Positions 5,634-14,314 are shown, numbered from the stretch's first letter. The stretch: DNA of 18,816 nucleotides from an uncultured Pseudomonadota bacterium (GCA_946479855.1 CAMLHL010000057.1:1-18816), one strand, 5' to 3'. Translations and numbers: made by a program. Notes: a model not told the origin generated them from the sequence alone.

Positions 5634-8251
5634 AGCTTGCCGTCGACCCAGGCCGCAACCGAGGCCAGTGCCGCCGGGAGGTTTTCCGGCTGGGTGCCAC
5701 CGGCCTGCGCCATGTCGGGACGGCCGCCGCCCTTGCCGCCGACCTGCTGGGCGACCAGATTGACCAGTTCGCCGGCCTTGACCTTGCCGGTCAGGTCGGC
5801 GGTGACGCCGGCGATCAGCGTGACCTTGCCGTCGACCACCGAGGCCAGCACGATGGCGGCCGACTTCAGCTTGTCCTTCAGCTTGTCCATGGTTTCGCGC
5901 AGCGCCGTGACATCGGCGCCTTCCAGCGTCGCGGCGAGCACCTTGGCCCCCTTGATGTCGACGGCCTGATTGACCAGATCGTCGCCCTGGCTGGCAGCCA
6001 GCTTCGACTTCAGGCGGGCCAGCTCCTTCTCCAGCGCCCGGACGTTGTCCATGATGCCGACGAGGCGCTCGGCCATCTCGTCCGGCGTCGTCTTGAGCAG
6101 GGCGGCGATGCCGTTGACGCGGCCTTCCTGGGTTTGCACGTAGGCCAGCGCATTGGCGCCGGTAATCGCCTCGACGCGGCGCACGCCGGCGGCAACGCCG
6201 GCCTCGGAAACAATCTTGAACAGGCCGATGTCGCCGGTGCGACCAACGTGGGTGCCGCCGCACAGTTCCTTCGACGAGCCGATGGCGACGACGCGCACTT
6301 CGTCGCCGTATTTTTCGCCGAACAGCATCATGGCACCCGACTTCTGGGCGTCGTCGATGGCCATCACACGGCTATCGGTCGCGGCATTGGCCAGGATCTC
6401 GGCATTGACGATTTCCTCGACCTCGCGGATTTCCTCGGCGCTCATCGGCTGCGTGTGGGCAAAGTCGAAACGGGTCTTGTCCGGATCAACCAGCGAGCCC
6501 TTCTGCTGGACATGGCCGCCGAGCACCTGGCGCAGCGCCTTGTGCATCAGGTGGGTGACCGAGTGGTTGCGGGCCGTCGCGGCACGCGAAGCCGTATCGA
6601 CCTTGGCGGCGACTTCCTGGCCGACGGCCAGCTTGCCGGTCTTCAACACGCCGTGGTGGCCGAAAACGGCGGCCTGGATCTTCAGCGTGTCCTCGACGGC
6701 GAAAATACCACCGACGCCCTTCAGTTCGCCGCGGTCGCCGACCTGGCCGCCGGATTCGGCATAGAACGGCGTGTTGTCGAGGACGACGACGCCGAGGTCG
6801 CCTTCGTTCAGTTCATTGACGGCGGCGCCGTCCTTGTACAGCGCCAGCACCTTGCCCTTGGCGTCGAGCGATTCGTAGCCGTGGAAGGCGGTTTCCTGGC
6901 CGCTGTATTCCAGCGCGGCGGCCATCTTGAACTTGCCGGCAGCGCGCGCCTGTTCCTTCTGGCGGGCCATCGCGGCATCAAAGGCGGCGCCGTCGACGGT
7001 GAAGTCGCGTTCGCGGCAGATGTCGGCGGTCAGGTCGAGCGGGAAGCCGTAGGTGTCGTGCAGCTTGAAGGCGGTTTCGCCGTTGAAGACGGTGGCGCCC
7101 TTGGCGGCCATGTCGGCCAGTTCGCCTTCGAGGATGGCCATGCCGTGCTCGATGGTGGCGAAGAAGCGGTCTTCTTCCTGCTTCAGCGTGGCGACGACCT
7201 TGGCCTGGTTGTCCTTGAGTTCCGGATAGGCCATGCCCATCTCGGCAACGAGGTCAGGCACCATCCTGTGGAAGAAGGCGGCGCGGGCGCCGAGCTTGTA
7301 GCCGTGGCGGATGGCGCGGCGGATGATGCGGCGCAGCACGTAGCCGCGGCCCTCGTTGCCCGGGATCACGCCGTCGGCGATCAGGAAGGAGCAGGCGCGG
7401 ATGTGGTCGGCCAGCACCTTCAGCGACGGGCTGTTCATGTCGGCATCGCTGGTTTCGCGGGCGGCAGCCTTGATCAGGCTCTGGAAGAGGTCGATCTCGT
7501 AGTTGGCATGGACGCCCTGCAGCACGGCCGAAATGCGCTCCAGGCCCATGCCGGTGTCGACCGAGGGCTTGGGCAGCGGGTGCATGACGCCGGCTTCGTC
7601 GCGGTTGAACTGCATGAAGACGTTGTTCCAGATCTCGATGAAGCGGTCGCCGTCCTCTTCCGGCGATCCCGGGGGGCCGCCCCAGTGCTTTTCGCCGTGG
7701 TCGTAGAAAATCTCGGTGCACGGGCCGCAGGGACCGGTGTCGCCCATCATCCAGAAGTTGTCGGAAGCGTAGCGGGCGCCCTTGTTGTCGCCGATGCGGA
7801 TGACCTTGTCGGCCGGCACGCCGACTTCCTTGGTCCAGATGTCGTAGGCCTCGTCGTCCTCGGCGTAGACCGTGACGGTCAGCTTGTCCTTGGGCAGCTT
7901 GTAGACCTCGGTCAGCAGTTCCCAGGCGTACTTGATCGCGTCGCGCTTGAAGTAGTCGCCGAAGCTGAAGTTGCCGAGCATCTCGAAGAAGGTGTGGTGG
8001 CGCGCGGTGTAGCCGACGTTCTCGAGATCGTTGTGCTTGCCGCCGGCGCGGACGCATTTCTGCGAAGTTGTGGCGCGCGTGTAGGGCCGCTTGTCGAAAC
8101 CGAGGAAAACGTCCTTGAACTGGTTCATCCCGGCGTTGGTGAACAGCAGCGTCGGGTCCTCGTGCGGCACCAGCGAACTGGAGGAAACGATCTGGTGGCC
8201 CTTGGAGGCGAAGAAGTCGAGGAACTGCTGGCGGATTTCGGAGCTTTTCAT
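5630..8251 (-). CDS. alaS: alanyl-tRNA synthetase
   Basis: This 873-residue class IIc synthetase charges tRNA-Ala with alanine and edits Ser/Gly mischarging. Motif 1 is around [17 protein letters not shown] (36-51), followed by [22 protein letters not shown] and the motif 2 region [18 protein letters not shown] (85-102). Class II motif 3 is at GMGLERI (234-240). The editing domain keeps all four zinc ligands: His563 and His567 (HSVTH) and Cys664 and His668 (CGGTH). A C-Ala oligomerisation segment with coiled-coil and glycine-rich [13 protein letters not shown] completes the protein. The length matches the E. coli enzyme closely. The start ATG at 8251 gives the conserved [14 protein letters not shown] opening. 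The downstream exported-protein gene overlaps its stop. The gene is intact and essential in bacteria. Confidence 0.98.
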   Translation of the reverse strand: MKSSEIRQQFLDFFASKGHQIVSSSSLVPHEDPTLLFTNAGMNQFKDVFLGFDKRPYTRATTSQKCVRAGGKHNDLENVGYTARHHTFFEMLGNFSFGDYFKRDAIKYAWELLTEVYKLPKDKLTVTVYAEDDEAYDIWTKEVGVPADKVIRIGDNKGARYASDNFWMMGDTGPCGPCTEIFYDHGEKHWGGPPGSPEEDGDRFIEIWNNVFMQFNRDEAGVMHPLPKPSVDTGMGLERISAVLQGVHANYEIDLFQSLIKAAARETSDADMNSPSLKVLADHIRACSFLIADGVIPGNEGRGYVLRRIIRRAIRHGYKLGARAAFFHRMVPDLVAEMGMAYPELKDNQAKVVATLKQEEDRFFATIEHGMAILEGELADMAAKGATVFNGETAFKLHDTYGFPLDLTADICRERDFTVDGAAFDAAMARQKEQARAAGKFKMAAALEYSGQETAFHGYESLDAKGKVLALYKDGAAVNELNEGDLGVVVLDNTPFYAESGGQVGDRGELKGVGGIFAVEDTLKIQAAVFGHHGVLKTGKLAVGQEVAAKVDTASRAATARNHSVTHLMHKALRQVLGGHVQQKGSLVDPDKTRFDFAHTQPMSAEEIREVEEIVNAEILANAATDSRVMAIDDAQKSGAMMLFGEKYGDEVRVVAIGSSKELCGGTHVGRTGDIGLFKIVSEAGVAAGVRRVEAITGANALAYVQTQEGRVNGIAALLKTTPDEMAERLVGIMDNVRALEKELARLKSKLAASQGDDLVNQAVDIKGAKVLAATLEGADVTALRETMDKLKDKLKSAAIVLASVVDGKVTLIAGVTADLTGKVKAGELVNLVAQQVGGKGGGRPDMAQAGGTQPENLPAALASVAAWVDGKL

Positions 8252-8337
8252 AAGCTGGCGGCCTTCACGGCGTTGATATTCGAAGCCCGTGATTTTAAAT
8301 GAAAGCTTCTATCGATGACGCAGCAATCCGGCCGTCC

Positions 8338-8364
8338 AAACAAAAAACCCGCCGGCCGGCGGGT
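8338..8364 (-). terminator. rho-independent terminator after the repeated-loop exported protein
   Basis: On the minus strand ACCCGCC-GGCC-GGCGGGT forms a strong GC stem followed by TTTTT-G-TTT. It starts about 26 nt after the stop of the exported-protein gene at 8390 and isolates it from alaS, whose start is about 90 nt further on. Confidence 0.85.
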
Positions 8365-8389
8365 CTGTGCTGCGCTCAGGGCAAATGGC

Positions 8390-8737
8390 TCAACGGCGGC
8401 GGTCGACGCGACCGTTATGGTTGTAATCGTGCTGGCGATCGTGCTTCTGGCGGTCGATGCGGGCGCTCTGCACATCCTGCGCCTGGTGCAGCCGGGCGCG
8501 CTCGCCCCGGGTCACCACACCGTCGGCCTTGGCGCGATTTTCCATGTTGTCCACATGCTGCTGGCCGCGTTCCAGGCGATTGGCTTCGCGCTGGGTCAGG
8601 CTGCCGGAAGCAACCCCCTGGTCAATACGCCTTTCCTGATTGGCCTGGCGCTGATCGACGCGCGGCGTATTGGCCTGGGCAAAAGCCAGGGCGGGCAGAA
8701 TGAGGGCAAGGGCGGCGAAGGTCTGGGTGATTTTCAT
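8390..8737 (-). CDS. small exported protein with repeated EF-hand-like loops
   Basis: The 115-residue precursor has a clear signal peptide (MKITQTFAALALILPALAFA, cleavage after residue 20) and an AGGAGA ribosome site 5-10 nt before the ATG at 8737. The mature protein is very hydrophilic and rich in Gln, Arg and Asn. It holds two matching helix-loop-helix units: SGSLTQREANRLERGQQ (44-60) and ADGVVTRGERARLHQAQ (71-87), both G-x-(L/V)-T-x-x-E. The tail DYNHNGRVDRRR (104-115) resembles an EF-hand loop of the D-x-N-x-N-G-x-V type cut short before position 12. Similar small periplasmic proteins are widespread in proteobacteria as hypothetical proteins. Metal binding is inference; the first two loops lack most acidic ligands. 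It is probably monocistronic, with its own terminator. Confidence 0.78.
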   Translation of the reverse strand: MKITQTFAALALILPALAFAQANTPRVDQRQANQERRIDQGVASGSLTQREANRLERGQQHVDNMENRAKADGVVTRGERARLHQAQDVQSARIDRQKHDRQHDYNHNGRVDRRR

Positions 8738-8801
8738 GATTTTCTCCTGAGGTCTAGGGCGAACTCCCTGGACGTCATTTGAAGGCAAAGCGGGGCAAAA
8801 A

Positions 8802-9545
8802 TCAGCCGTGCAAATGCAAGCCTTTGTAAGCACTTGTGTCCGGAGCGAAAAGGTCGAGCCGATCGACAAAGACCGCACTGACCCCGCGAGCGAAGAGCAT
8901 TTCGGCCTCTTCCGGAGCGTTGACCGTGTAGCACAGGACAGGAATGTCGTTGGCGAGCGCTTCGGCCAGCACTGCGTCGCTCAGATGCCCGGCGGCGCAA
9001 TGCAGGGAAACGGCCTGCAAACCACGGGCGATGTTCAGCCAGTCGGCCGGCACCTGTTCGAAAAGCAGGCCGCGGGGAATCTGCGGGGCGACGTCGCGGG
9101 CGACTTCCAGTGCCGCCAGCGAGAACGACGAGAGCAACGGCTGAACCGCCGCCCCCTGCCAAAAACCGGAGGCCAGACGGGCAACCGTTGCCGCCGTCTG
9201 CCTTTCGAAACCAGCCGCTGGCTTGATCTCGACATTGGCCAGCAGGCCCAGCTCGCGGCACAGCAGGGCGGCTTCGGAAAAGTGCGGAATCCGCTCGCCC
9301 TGACCGGCATCGAGCGAGAAAAGGATGGAATCCGGCGTCGTGCAGACACTGCCGACACCGCTGGTAGTCCGTTCCAGGGTTTCGTCGTGGATCAGCACCG
9401 GCGTACCGTCGCCGGACAGCATGACGTCGAACTCGACGGCCTGGTAGCCCAGGCTGGCCGCCAGCCTGATGCCGCCCAGGGTGTTTTCCGGGGCGAGCGA
9501 TCCGCCGCCGCGGTGGGCAATCCAGCGCGGCAGCGGCAAAGACAT
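8802..9545 (-). CDS. ugpQ: glycerophosphodiester phosphodiesterase
   Basis: The protein has 247 residues, the same length as E. coli UgpQ, and no signal peptide, so it should act in the cytoplasm. It hydrolyses glycerophosphodiesters from phospholipid turnover to sn-glycerol-3-phosphate plus alcohol. The catalytic TIM-barrel signature is complete: HRGG at 11-14 with APENT, EFDVMLSGDGTPVLIHDETLERTT (Glu38, Asp40, His53), NVEIKP around 104-109, and the closing GVSAVFVDRLDLF. Its start codon shares one base with the stop of ugpB (TGATG), so the two genes are translationally coupled. The neighbour supports a role in glycerophosphodiester use. No clear terminator follows its stop at 8802. Confidence 0.94.
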   Translation of the reverse strand: MSLPLPRWIAHRGGGSLAPENTLGGIRLAASLGYQAVEFDVMLSGDGTPVLIHDETLERTTSGVGSVCTTPDSILFSLDAGQGERIPHFSEAALLCRELGLLANVEIKPAAGFERQTAATVARLASGFWQGAAVQPLLSSFSLAALEVARDVAPQIPRGLLFEQVPADWLNIARGLQAVSLHCAAGHLSDAVLAEALANDIPVLCYTVNAPEEAEMLFARGVSAVFVDRLDLFAPDTSAYKGLHLHG

Positions 9546-10843
9546 CAGAAGGGTTGCGCCTTCTTCAGCGCCGGCTTGGCACCGAGCAAGGCATTGCCGC
9601 GGTTGACCGAGTTATCGAGCGCCGCCTTGGCCGGCTTCTTGTCAGCCCAGACCCCCTCCAGCTCTTCATTGGCAATGATGCGCACGGGGTCGATATTGGC
9701 TACGCGCACCGCCGGCTTGCTGCCATTGCCATTGAGCGAGGCGTAGGCGATGTCCAGGGTCTTGTCGCCATCCTGCAACAGCTTGCTGCGCGCGGCTACC
9801 CGGGCGGCCGCAGTCAGCGGCAGGCCGCCATAGACGCGGACCATTTCGAGCTGCATTTCCGGCGACAGCATGAAGGAGACAAACTTGGCGACCTGCTTGT
9901 ACTGGGCCGGCGACTGACCGGCACCGATCCACAGCGAGGCGCCGTCAGCCAGCGAAGACTGGCGGCCGCCATAGACGTCGTCGTGATACGGCAGTGGCGC
10001 GACGCCCAGTTCGACGCCCTTGGCATCGCGGAAATCGGTGTATTCGCGCGAATCGGTGGTGATCATCGCGCACTCGCCTTCATGGAACTTGGCGCTGGCC
10101 TCGTTGCGGCGACCGAAAAGCTTGAAGTAGTTGGCCTTGGTCCAGGTCGCCATCATGGCGATATGTTTGACCTGCGGCAGGCCGTTGAACATCAGCTGGC
10201 CCTTGTCGTTGGTCGCCGGCACGCCGGAAATGGCACTGACATTATCGACATGCACCCAGACCGGCCACGACGAGGTGTAAGGGCAGGCATAGCCGGCATC
10301 CTGCAGCTTGTCGAGCATGCCCTGCATTTCGAACCAGGTCTTCGGCGGTTGCTCCGGATCGAGCTTGGCCTTGCGGAAGGCATTTTTGTTGTAGAACAGC
10401 ACCGGGGTGGAATAGAGCACCGGCAGTGCAACCAGCTTGCCCTTGGCATCGACGACACCGGCCTTGAGGTCGCCCGACAATTCGCCAAATTTCAGCGGCT
10501 GGCCGGCCTTGGCCATCACTTCGTGCAAGGGCACGAACAGCTTCGGCTGGCTCAGCACATCGCTCATGTCGTAGCGGAGCACCAGATTGATTGCTGCCGG
10601 CTTGTCACCGCGCTCCAGGCGCACCAGCTTGAGGGTGCTGCCCGTCTCTTTGTTGAAACGATCGACGATGGTCTGCAGGCGCTCTTCGCCGAGCGCACCG
10701 AGATTATGGGCAAGCTCGAATTCAACCGGCGCCGCCGGGGCCGGCGCTGGCTTGGCGGTGGACTTGACCGGCTTGGCCATTGCGGCGGAAGACGCCAGGG
10801 CCAGGGCGAGAACGATGGTGGACAGACGAATACGATGCGACAT
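9545..10843 (-). CDS. ugpB: ABC transporter substrate-binding protein, UgpB type
   Basis: The precursor has 432 residues with a signal peptide (about 1-23, ending AMA) and an Ala/Pro-rich linker to residue 39. The body follows E. coli UgpB: STPVLFYNKNAFRKAKLDPEQPPKTW, QVKHIAMMATW, KFHEGECAMITT, DGASLWIGAG and IIANEELEGVWADKKPAKAALD. UgpB delivers glycerol-3-phosphate or glycerophosphodiesters to the UgpAEC permease. The N-terminal lobe between RLERGDKPAAINLVL and LFVPLHEV is shorter than in E. coli UgpB, by my estimate about ten residues, which could change ligand choice. I chose ATG 10843 because GGAG lies about 7 nt upstream; an ATG at 10873 would add ten residues in front of the signal peptide. 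It overlaps ugpQ by one base. No ugpA, ugpE or ugpC is adjacent. Confidence 0.9.
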   Translation of the reverse strand: MSHRIRLSTIVLALALASSAAMAKPVKSTAKPAPAPAAPVEFELAHNLGALGEERLQTIVDRFNKETGSTLKLVRLERGDKPAAINLVLRYDMSDVLSQPKLFVPLHEVMAKAGQPLKFGELSGDLKAGVVDAKGKLVALPVLYSTPVLFYNKNAFRKAKLDPEQPPKTWFEMQGMLDKLQDAGYACPYTSSWPVWVHVDNVSAISGVPATNDKGQLMFNGLPQVKHIAMMATWTKANYFKLFGRRNEASAKFHEGECAMITTDSREYTDFRDAKGVELGVAPLPYHDDVYGGRQSSLADGASLWIGAGQSPAQYKQVAKFVSFMLSPEMQLEMVRVYGGLPLTAAARVAARSKLLQDGDKTLDIAYASLNGNGSKPAVRVANIDPVRIIANEELEGVWADKKPAKAALDNSVNRGNALLGAKPALKKAQPF

Positions 10844-10873
10844 GGGCGCTCCAAACAAACCAGAAAGGTGCAA

Positions 10874-10879
10874 ATTATA
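10874..10879 (-). promoter_or_regulatory. predicted -10 element of ugpB-ugpQ
   Basis: A perfect TATAAT on the minus strand lies about 30 nt upstream of the ugpB ATG and predicts a leader of roughly 24 nt with GGAG as ribosome site. The hexamer at the -35 position (about CATCCT) is poor, so an activator may be needed. No Pho box (CTGTCAT-like repeats) is visible upstream. Confidence 0.5.
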
Positions 10880-10910
10880 ACTGCCGGCGAATCCGAAGGA
10901 TGCGCCACAC

Positions 10911-10930
10911 TTTTCGCAGATATGCGAAAA
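10911..10930. repeat. perfect dyad in the leader of the lipoprotein gene
   Basis: TTTTCGCA-GATA-TGCGAAAA is a perfect 8-bp inverted repeat with a 4-nt spacer, ending 8 nt before the lipoprotein ATG and about 31 nt upstream of the divergent ugpB -10 box. It could be an operator shared by the two divergent units, or an RNA hairpin beside the ribosome site. There is no T tract and no gene ending here, so it is not a terminator. Confidence 0.65.
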
Positions 10931-10938
10931 TCACCATC

Positions 10939-11322
10939 ATGATTACTCGCACTTTCCTTATCGTTGCCATGCTTGGCTTGAGCGCTTGCGATCAGGTCAA
11001 CCAGAAACTGGGTCTGGAAGATCCGGCCAAGAAGGAAGCCCGCATGGAGCCGGAGGCCAAGGCGGTCGGCAGTGCCTGCCGGCAATCCGGCCGGGCCATC
11101 GAGGACTGCTACTCGATCTACGCCTGGCTGCCGAAAGCGGGCATCTACGCCGGCTGGCGCGAGATGGACGAATATATGCGGGAAAACAAGCTCGAAACCG
11201 TCGCTCCGCAGTTGCCGCCACCGGAACCGCCAGGGACGCGGAAGAAGAAGAAAACAATCGAAGAGCCAGCGTCGGAAAGTGACACCAAGACGAGCGGCGA
11301 ACAAAAATCCGAAAAACACTGA
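10939..11322 (+). CDS. small lipoprotein, unknown function
   Basis: The 127-residue precursor starts MITRTFLIVAMLGLSAC: a short lipoprotein signal with lipobox LSAC and lipidated Cys17. The mature part has a charged segment, two further cysteines in SACRQSGRAIEDCYSIYAWLP that could pair in the periplasm, an aromatic helical section AGIYAGWREMDEYMRENKLE, and a low-complexity, highly charged tail (PPPEPP, RKKKK, then Ser/Glu/Lys-rich) that is probably unstructured. Asp18 after the lipid Cys is the inner-membrane retention signal in enterobacteria, although that rule is not certain here. I know no named family; short Cys-pair lipoproteins like this occur in Rhodocyclales. The start is fixed by the lipobox. 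The gene lies 38 nt before the sensor kinase. Confidence 0.72.
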   Translation: MITRTFLIVAMLGLSACDQVNQKLGLEDPAKKEARMEPEAKAVGSACRQSGRAIEDCYSIYAWLPKAGIYAGWREMDEYMRENKLETVAPQLPPPEPPGTRKKKKTIEEPASESDTKTSGEQKSEKH

Positions 11323-11360
11323 CCCCCCGGGGTAGCCAGGCCAGCCATGAGCGGAAACCG

Positions 11361-13898
11361 ATGAAACTTCCAGCCTTTCTCGGCGGCATCCGCGGCAAGC
11401 TGATCGCGTTGTTCGTACTGATCAAGGTCGTTCCGCTGGTACTCCTGGCGGGATTTGCCTGGCACGCCACCAGTCGCCTGGGCGAAGACATTTCCGACAA
11501 GGCCGGCAGCATGGCCGACGCCATGTTGTCGACCATCAAATCGCTGGGCAAAACCGTCACCGACGACTCGATTCGCGCCCTCGACCTGCGCTCGCGCGAA
11601 GCCATCGAATCCTTGACCACCGACGCCGCCAAGGAAATCGCCAGCTTTCTCTATGACCGGGATAGCGACATCCGGCAGGCCGCGGCGCTCGAACCCTCCG
11701 AAGCTGCCTTCCGCCGCTTTCTGGACCAGCGCCAGCGGCCCCTCTACCGGCACGGCCCGTGGAAGCTGGCTGAAGATGGCAACTCGTGGGTGCCGGAAAA
11801 ACCCGTTGCCCGCGAAGCCAAAGTAACCCGCCCGGTCATGGCCGATAATGCCCGGGACTTTCACGCCCGGCCGCCGGAATATCTCGGCGAGGCCGAACAG
11901 CGTCCGCTATTCGTGGAAATGACCTATGTCGATCTCGATGGCAATGAAAAGATCAAGGTCACGACCGGCAATCTGACTGAAAATGGCCTGAAAAACGTCG
12001 TCGACCGTAGCAATACCTTTGTCCGGGCAGAAACCTATTTCCCCGAACTGAAAAAGTTGAAACCGGGCGAAATCTACGTTTCCGACGTCATCGGTGCTTA
12101 TGTGCCGACCCAGGCCATCGGTCCCTATCTGCCGGCGACCCTGGAAAAGGCCGGCAAACCCTTCAAGCCCGAGGAATCGGCCTATGCCGGCACCGAGAAT
12201 CCCCTCGGCAAGCGATTTCGCGGCATCGTCCGCTGGGCCATGCCAGTCGTCAAGGGCGGCCGGATCACCGGCTACGTCACGCTGGCCCTCGACCACGACC
12301 ACATCCGCCAGTTTACCGACCGCCTGATACCGACCGCGGAGCGCTACACGCCGATCGCCGACGCCATCAAGGGCAATTACGCGTTCATCTGGGACTATAA
12401 GAGCCGCTCGATTTCGCATCCGCGCGACTACTTCATCACCGGCTACGATCCGAAAACCGGCCAGCCGGCCACCCCGTGGATGGATGAGGAACTGTACGCC
12501 GAATGGCAAAAGAGCGGCCGACCGTCGCCCGAATTTCTCGCCGGCATTCCCGAGTTCCGCGACCAGAACCTGAAACGCAAGCCGGCCACGGAACTGATCA
12601 AGGCCGGTACCGTCGGCCTCGACTGCCGCTATCTGAATTTCTCGCCGCAATGCGACGGCTGGAAGGCGCTCACCGAGCATGGCGGCTCAGGCTCCTTCGT
12701 CATTTTCTTCTCCGGCCTGTGGAAACTCACCACGGCCGCCGCCATTCCCTATTACACCGGCCAATACGGCAAGTCGCCGCAGGGCTTCGGTTTTGTCACC
12801 ATCGGCGCCAACGTCGACGAATTCCACAAGGCGGCGACCGAAACCGCCGCTCGCATCAACACCCTGCTCAAGGAAGAGGATGTCAGCTTCAAGCACCAGC
12901 GCGGCGAGTTGCTCAAGCACATCGCGCAAAGTCTGACATCGACGGCGATCGGCCTCTGGGGGTCGACACTGCTGATGGTCATCATCGTCATCGGCATTGC
13001 CGTCTGGATCGCCGGGTTGCTGACCAGCCGCATCACCGGCATGATTACCGGCATTCACGCCTTCCAGGAGGGCGACCTGAGGCGTCGCCTGGATACCAGC
13101 TCGGCCGACGAAATAGGCGAACTCGCCAGCTCATTCAACCGGATGGCCGATTCCGTCGAGGAATCTTTCCAGCGCCTGGAAGAAGCCCGGGAAAAAGCCG
13201 AAGAAGCCAGCCGTCAGAAATCCGCCTTCCTGGCCACGATGTCGCACGAACTGCGGACCCCGCTCAACGGCATCCTCGGCTTTGCCGAACTGCTCAAGTA
13301 CGAACTCGAGGAGCCCGGCCAGCAGGAATACGCCCGCGTCATCCAGCAAAGTGGCGAGCATCTCCTCAACCTGGTCAATGAAATCCTCGACCTGGCCAAG
13401 ATCGAATCCGGCGAAATGCGCTTCAAGGCAGTCAGCACCCCGCTCGCCGATCTGATCGAGGAATGCACTGCGGTACATCAAGGCCGCGCCGAGGCCAAGG
13501 GACTTCACCTCACGCAGCAATTGGCCGACGATCTGCCGGCCGAATTCAAGACCGATCCGATGCGCTTGCGCCAAATCCTGAACAACCTGCTGAGCAACGC
13601 GGTCAAATTTACGGCTGTCGGCGAAATCGCCCTCCATGTTCACGGCGTCGATGACTGCATCGCCTTCAGCGTCCGCGACACCGGCCCTGGCATTCCGCCG
13701 GAATGCCAGGCGGCGATCTTCGAGAAATTCAAGCAACTGGAGCACTTCCTGGTCCGCGAGCATGGCGGCACCGGGCTTGGACTGGCCATCGTCAAGCAAC
13801 TGGCTGAACATATGGGCGGCCGGGTCACGCTCGAATCGGAAGTGGGCGTCGGATCGACCTTTACCGTTTATCTCCCACGGAACACCAAGAATGACTGA
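11361..13898 (+). CDS. Cache-HAMP sensor histidine kinase
   Basis: This is an 845-residue inner-membrane sensor kinase. TM1 is about 13-34 and TM2 about 534-554; between them lies a large periplasmic region of about 500 residues, consistent with a double-Cache-like ligand sensor, with the conserved-looking block GLDCRYLNFSPQCDGW (419-434; Cys422 and Cys431) and AAIPYYTGQYGKSPQGFGFVTIGANVDEFHKAA. A HAMP linker (about 555-605) and coiled coil lead to the HisKA box SHELRTPLNGILGF with phospho-acceptor His629. The ATPase domain has the N box (NNLLSNAVKF, 741-750), DTGPGIP (773-779) and GGTGLGL (802-808), so the kinase looks active. It has no receiver of its own; its end overlaps the next gene, a single-domain receiver, by 8 nt. 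The ligand is unknown. Confidence 0.92.
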   Translation: MKLPAFLGGIRGKLIALFVLIKVVPLVLLAGFAWHATSRLGEDISDKAGSMADAMLSTIKSLGKTVTDDSIRALDLRSREAIESLTTDAAKEIASFLYDRDSDIRQAAALEPSEAAFRRFLDQRQRPLYRHGPWKLAEDGNSWVPEKPVAREAKVTRPVMADNARDFHARPPEYLGEAEQRPLFVEMTYVDLDGNEKIKVTTGNLTENGLKNVVDRSNTFVRAETYFPELKKLKPGEIYVSDVIGAYVPTQAIGPYLPATLEKAGKPFKPEESAYAGTENPLGKRFRGIVRWAMPVVKGGRITGYVTLALDHDHIRQFTDRLIPTAERYTPIADAIKGNYAFIWDYKSRSISHPRDYFITGYDPKTGQPATPWMDEELYAEWQKSGRPSPEFLAGIPEFRDQNLKRKPATELIKAGTVGLDCRYLNFSPQCDGWKALTEHGGSGSFVIFFSGLWKLTTAAAIPYYTGQYGKSPQGFGFVTIGANVDEFHKAATETAARINTLLKEEDVSFKHQRGELLKHIAQSLTSTAIGLWGSTLLMVIIVIGIAVWIAGLLTSRITGMITGIHAFQEGDLRRRLDTSSADEIGELASSFNRMADSVEESFQRLEEAREKAEEASRQKSAFLATMSHELRTPLNGILGFAELLKYELEEPGQQEYARVIQQSGEHLLNLVNEILDLAKIESGEMRFKAVSTPLADLIEECTAVHQGRAEAKGLHLTQQLADDLPAEFKTDPMRLRQILNNLLSNAVKFTAVGEIALHVHGVDDCIAFSVRDTGPGIPPECQAAIFEKFKQLEHFLVREHGGTGLGLAIVKQLAEHMGGRVTLESEVGVGSTFTVYLPRNTKND

Positions 13899-14256
13899 TC
13901 CACGCTACGCACTGGTGGTCGACGACAATTCGACCAACCGCCTGCTCGCTTCCACCCTGCTCCGCAAACTCGGCTGGACAGTGCTCGAAGCTGAGAACGG
14001 CGAAGCGGCACTGACGCAGGCCGGCCAGCAGGTTTTCCGCCTGATCCTGCTCGACATCAGCATGCCCGGCCTGTCCGGCGAAGAAACCTGCACCCGCCTG
14101 CGGGACATCCAGGCCACCCCGCCCCTGCACATCCTCGCCTACACGGCGCATGCCTTTCAGGAAGATATCGACCGCCTGCTCAGCGCCGGTTTCGACGCCG
14201 TTCTTGTCAAGCCAATCAACCGACAGCGCCTGGAAGAACTGACTGCGGACCTTTGA
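13891..14256 (+). CDS. single-domain response regulator (receiver only)
   Basis: The protein is 121 residues and consists of one CheY-like receiver with no output domain. Asp11 and Asp12 (VVDDN) bind Mg, Asp55 (LLDISMPG) is the phosphorylation site, Thr85 (AYTA) and Lys107 (VKPI) complete the switch set, so all conserved residues are present. It starts on ATG 13891, inside the last codons of the kinase, which indicates coupled expression and makes it the natural phosphate acceptor of that kinase. Without an output domain it must act by protein contact, as a phosphate sink, or in a relay to another protein encoded elsewhere. Confidence 0.92.
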   Translation: MTDPRYALVVDDNSTNRLLASTLLRKLGWTVLEAENGEAALTQAGQQVFRLILLDISMPGLSGEETCTRLRDIQATPPLHILAYTAHAFQEDIDRLLSAGFDAVLVKPINRQRLEELTADL

Positions 14257-14314
14257 CCCAGCGTCTTCCATTGCCACGGTCAACCATCCCCGAGGCCAAT
14301 TTTCAAAAACGCCG

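Noticed and set aside
5513..8302. A 929-codon open frame on the plus strand, antisense to alaS
   Set aside because: It is the codon-position shadow of a GC-rich gene: composition is odd, it shows no domain, and alaS on the other strand is complete with all catalytic motifs.
8252..8337. Possible alaS promoter with TTTAAAAT near 8295-8302
   Set aside because: No -35-like hexamer sits at 16-18 nt from it, so I did not call it, although some promoter must lie here because the upstream gene ends at a terminator.
10844..10873. Longer ugpB start at ATG 10873
   Set aside because: It would put ten residues before a normal signal peptide and would overlap the predicted leader, while ATG 10843 has a GGAG site at good distance.
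11347..11364. Five-codon ORF (MSGNR) whose TGA overlaps the kinase ATG
   Set aside because: Too short to tell from chance and without a ribosome site of its own; it might couple translation but nothing supports that.
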